Source: Sphingomonas oryzagri | GTDB taxonomy: Bacteria; Pseudomonadota; Alphaproteobacteria; Sphingomonadales; Sphingomonadaceae | NCBI RefSeq assembly: GCF_029906645.1 | Contig: NZ_JARYGZ010000001.1 | Coordinates: 1,731,208 to 1,795,207, forward strand | Direction: 5' to 3' | DNA: 64,000 nt | Part shown: positions 61,440 to 64,000 of the stretch, one piece after another | How positions within the stretch are numbered: the first letter of the stretch is position 1 | How the letters are laid out: every line of letters begins with the position of its first letter | The notes under the pieces: model-generated | What the model was told of the DNA's origin: nothing | Database searches by the model: none | The model's input: the letters and a program-made list of their open reading frames with translations, nothing else | Made by a program: the position numbers and the translations under genes

Positions 61440-64000
61440 ATGTCGTTCGGCACCCGTTCGCCGTTCCTTTCGGTTTCGATGACAGCGCTGGCTGTCTCCA
61501 CCCTCGCCATGCCCGCCTTCGCACAGGGGCAGGTGCGCAACTTCGACGTGCCGGCCCAGTCCGCCGCAGACGGCATCGTCAGCTTCGCGCAGCAGGCCGG
61601 CATCCAGGTTCTCGCGCCCAGCGCGGCGACGAAGGGCCGCAAGGTCGGCGGTGTGAAGGGCAATTACACGGTCGAGGAAGGCCTGCGCCGCCTGATCGGG
61701 CCGAGCCACCTGCGCCTCGTCTCCTTCGACGGCCGCACCGCCGTGATCGCCGAGCGCGGCGCGGCGACATCCGCCCCGGCCCAGCGTGGCGGCTTCACCA
61801 ACGTCGCCTACGTGCAGTCCGCGCCCGCGCCGATGAGCGCGTCCGCCGCGGCTCCGGCCCAGCCCGACACCACCACCCCGCCGGGCGCCGAACCGCCGGT
61901 CGCAGACACGCAGGGACTGCAGGAGATCGTCGTCACCGGCAACACGTCGGGCAAGCGCACGCTGTTCAACTCCTCGTCCAACGTCACGCTGGCCAGTTCC
62001 GCCGACCTGCTGCGCAAGGCGCCGCGCTCCACCGCCGAGACGCTGGAACTGGTTCCCGGCATCTTCGTGGAAGGCACCGCCGGTCCGATTTCCAACAATT
62101 ATTCGGTGCGCGGCCTGCGCGGCGGCGCGCAGACCTTCATCACGCTGGAAGAGGACGGCATGCCGATCCTCTACGGCGGCGGCGGCGCCGACTTCTACTT
62201 CCAGAACGACATCACCATCGACCGCATGGAAGCGGTCGAGGGTGGCACGTCGGGCATCCTCGCGCCCAACGGCGCGGGCGCCACGATCAACTTCATCTCG
62301 CTCAAGCCCAACCATGACAAGCCGACCGCCTCGGTGCGCTTCACCGGCGCCACCTATGGCGATCTGCGCGCCGACGGCTATTTCTCGGCCCCGATCGCGG
62401 ATGGCTGGGCGTTCAGCATCGGCGGCTATGCCCAGTCGCAGAAGGGCGTGCGCCGCACCCCCTTCTCCTACAATGCCTACAACGTGAAGGGGATGCTGGA
62501 GAAGAAGTTCGACGATGGCGGCTTCGTCCGGCTGACGCTGAAGCATGGCGACCAGCACAATCCCTATTATGCCGACATGCCCTTCGCCGTTTCGGCGAGC
62601 GGCAAGATCAGCAGCATTCCGGGCCTGAACCTCAAGACCGACGACGTCGGTGGCAACAGCTTCGCCAGCTTCGACGTGCCGGACAGCCCGAATACCGGCA
62701 ACGCGCTGCGCCGCTTCAGCTCGTCCAACGGCGTGCACGTCACCTCGTCGGTCTATCGCCTCGACATCGAAAAGCCGGTGAGCGAGGGCCTGCGCCTGTT
62801 CGCCCGCGCCCGCTATCTGGACGGCAAGTACGACTTCAACGGCATCTTCCCCGGTTCGGGCGCGGGCACGGCGGGGCTGACGTCGGCGGCCGATTATGTC
62901 GATCCGAACGCTTCGCCGCTCGCCAGCCTGACGCCGATCCAGGGCAGCAGCGAAACCTACTTCAACGTCGCACAGGCGATGTTCCCGACCGCCACCCAGT
63001 ACGGGCTGAAGGATCTGCGCACCGGGCAGGTGATCTCCTCCACCGACGCGGCAGGCCTCGCCGCGATCGGCGGCAACGGCCTGCTCCAGCAGACCGTGCT
63101 CAACCACCAGACGCTCAAGACCAAGGATTTCGGCAGCGATTTCGGCGCCAAGTGGGATCACGACCTCGGCCCGGTCGACAATTCGCTGACCGTCGGGGGC
63201 ATGGTCTACAACGTCCGCCGCTGGAACGATCAGTCGGCCGTCGCCACGGTGCTGAACGACGTGCAGAACAACTCGCACGTCTACGATCTCGTCGCGCTGG
63301 ATGCAGGCGGCGGCGTGGTCGGCTCGCTCACCAACAACGGGCTCGTGAACTACGGCAACTGGGGCCAGGGCATCTTTAAGGACGAGGTGACCTCGCTTTC
63401 CGCCTACTTCAACGACGAGATGAAGATCGGCGACAAGCTGCACATCGATTTCGGCGCCCGCTACGAGCACCAGCACGTCAGCGTCGATATCGGCAACACC
63501 GCCCTCGTGAACGCGCCGGTCCCGGCCGGAACGCCGGGCCTGTACCAGGATGTCGGCAGCACCTTCGACGGCACCTACGCCCACTCCAAGGCGACCTATC
63601 ACGACTGGGCCTATACGGCGGGTATCAACTACGAGCTGACCGACAACATCTCGCTCTATGCGCGCGGCGCGCGTGGTTTCCAGACCAACGGCGGCGACAC
63701 CGGCGGCACCCACGCGCCGACCGATTTGACGCTGTACGAAGGCGGCGTGCGCTTCCAGGCGCATGGGCTGAGCGCCTCGGTGATCGGCTTCCGCACTATC
63801 TTCAAGAACCAGTCCTACCAGTTCGTCGATCCGAACGATCCCACCAACGCCGCCAACGCGCTCGCCAACAACGAGACCAACGGCGTGCAGGTGGATGCGA
63901 CGTGGCGGCCGATCCATTTCTTCAGCCTCGACGTGCAGGGCGTCTATCAGGATCCGAAGCTCAGCAACCTGCGCTTCAACGGCGTCGCCCAGCCGCAGTA
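61440..64000 (+). CDS. TonB-dependent receptor with STN domain, 3' end outside the window
   Basis: 853 residues visible. Of three adjacent ATGs (61434, 61437, 61440), the last has the best spacing from AAGGGGAG. Signal peptide to residue 28 (MPAFA), STN domain at about 31-105, an Ala/Pro-rich linker, TonB box-like EIVVTG near 162, the plug domain (VRGLRGGAQTF, GILAPNGAGATINF) and most of the barrel. It should bind a ligand at the outer membrane and signal to FecR upstream. Ligand unknown. This is the transporter of the second FecI-type set. Confidence 0.92.
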   Translation, partial: MSFGTRSPFLSVSMTALAVSTLAMPAFAQGQVRNFDVPAQSAADGIVSFAQQAGIQVLAPSAATKGRKVGGVKGNYTVEEGLRRLIGPSHLRLVSFDGRTAVIAERGAATSAPAQRGGFTNVAYVQSAPAPMSASAAAPAQPDTTTPPGAEPPVADTQGLQEIVVTGNTSGKRTLFNSSSNVTLASSADLLRKAPRSTAETLELVPGIFVEGTAGPISNNYSVRGLRGGAQTFITLEEDGMPILYGGGGADFYFQNDITIDRMEAVEGGTSGILAPNGAGATINFISLKPNHDKPTASVRFTGATYGDLRADGYFSAPIADGWAFSIGGYAQSQKGVRRTPFSYNAYNVKGMLEKKFDDGGFVRLTLKHGDQHNPYYADMPFAVSASGKISSIPGLNLKTDDVGGNSFASFDVPDSPNTGNALRRFSSSNGVHVTSSVYRLDIEKPVSEGLRLFARARYLDGKYDFNGIFPGSGAGTAGLTSAADYVDPNASPLASLTPIQGSSETYFNVAQAMFPTATQYGLKDLRTGQVISSTDAAGLAAIGGNGLLQQTVLNHQTLKTKDFGSDFGAKWDHDLGPVDNSLTVGGMVYNVRRWNDQSAVATVLNDVQNNSHVYDLVALDAGGGVVGSLTNNGLVNYGNWGQGIFKDEVTSLSAYFNDEMKIGDKLHIDFGARYEHQHVSVDIGNTALVNAPVPAGTPGLYQDVGSTFDGTYAHSKATYHDWAYTAGINYELTDNISLYARGARGFQTNGGDTGGTHAPTDLTLYEGGVRFQAHGLSASVIGFRTIFKNQSYQFVDPNDPTNAANALANNETNGVQVDATWRPIHFFSLDVQGVYQDPKLSNLRFNGVAQPQ

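Noticed and set aside
1..64000. tRNA, rRNA, tmRNA or RNase P genes
   Set aside because: No cloverleaf with TTCGA arm or conserved rRNA/RNase P stretches noticed by eye; a covariance search would be needed to exclude them fully.

Overview
The window is about 67% GC, densely coded, and reads like a chromosomal segment of a sphingomonad (Alphaproteobacteria, Sphingomonadales). The evidence is the gene mix (FecI/FecR/TonB-receptor sets with STN domains, TamA/TamB, a malic enzyme fused to phosphotransacetylase, CsbD, a YfcG-type glutathione transferase), EcfG-like promoter sequences, and short palindromic intergenic repeats of the kind common in this order. I saw no rRNA, tRNA, insertion sequence, prophage or CRISPR array. 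The window opens inside a HerA/FtsK-like ATPase gene and closes inside a TonB-dependent receptor gene.

Layout. 1-3435: ATPase (partial), small secreted protein, CsbD stress protein coupled to an endonuclease/exonuclease/phosphatase-family gene, NUDIX hydrolase. 3437-9765: tamB and tamA (minus strand). 9879-16344: YihY/BrkB membrane protein, small membrane protein, Crp/Fnr regulator coupled to DNA polymerase IV, malic enzyme, glutathione transferase. 16495-28245: an unbroken minus-strand array made of an MdtABC-type RND efflux system with its own outer-membrane factor, followed by modE and modABC for molybdate. 28484-33950: MFS exporter, then an ECF sigma / FecR / TonB receptor set. 34078-39944: a large autotransporter, a glycine/serine-rich exported protein, a subtilisin-like protease, and a divergent ECF sigma / anti-sigma pair. 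40639-48664: penicillin-binding protein 1C and a giant alpha-2-macroglobulin-like protein, a known functional pair. 48692-49571: a near-consensus promoter, a possible structured RNA and a small protein of unlike composition. 49701-58492: an outer-membrane protein, two GH10 glycosidases, and an operon of BcsB-like subunit, UDP-glucuronate decarboxylase, processive GT2 synthase and a second sugar epimerase. 58997-64000: a fragment of a glyoxalase-like gene, an L,D-transpeptidase, and a second ECF sigma / FecR / TonB receptor set.

The most interesting region is 49701-58492. It has the architecture of a cellulose-type secretion system (processive inner-membrane synthase plus BcsB-like periplasmic subunit), but the precursor enzyme makes UDP-xylose and the accompanying glycosidases are xylanase-family (GH10) rather than the cellulase BcsZ. 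The simplest reading is a synthase-dependent exopolysaccharide containing xylose that is trimmed by its own GH10 enzymes; this is inference. Other signals worth attention are the structured RNA candidate at 48972-49103, an identically spaced promoter-like motif before both the sigma gene and the receptor gene of the second FecI set, and intergenic palindromes, one of which supplies the C-terminal codons of a gene.
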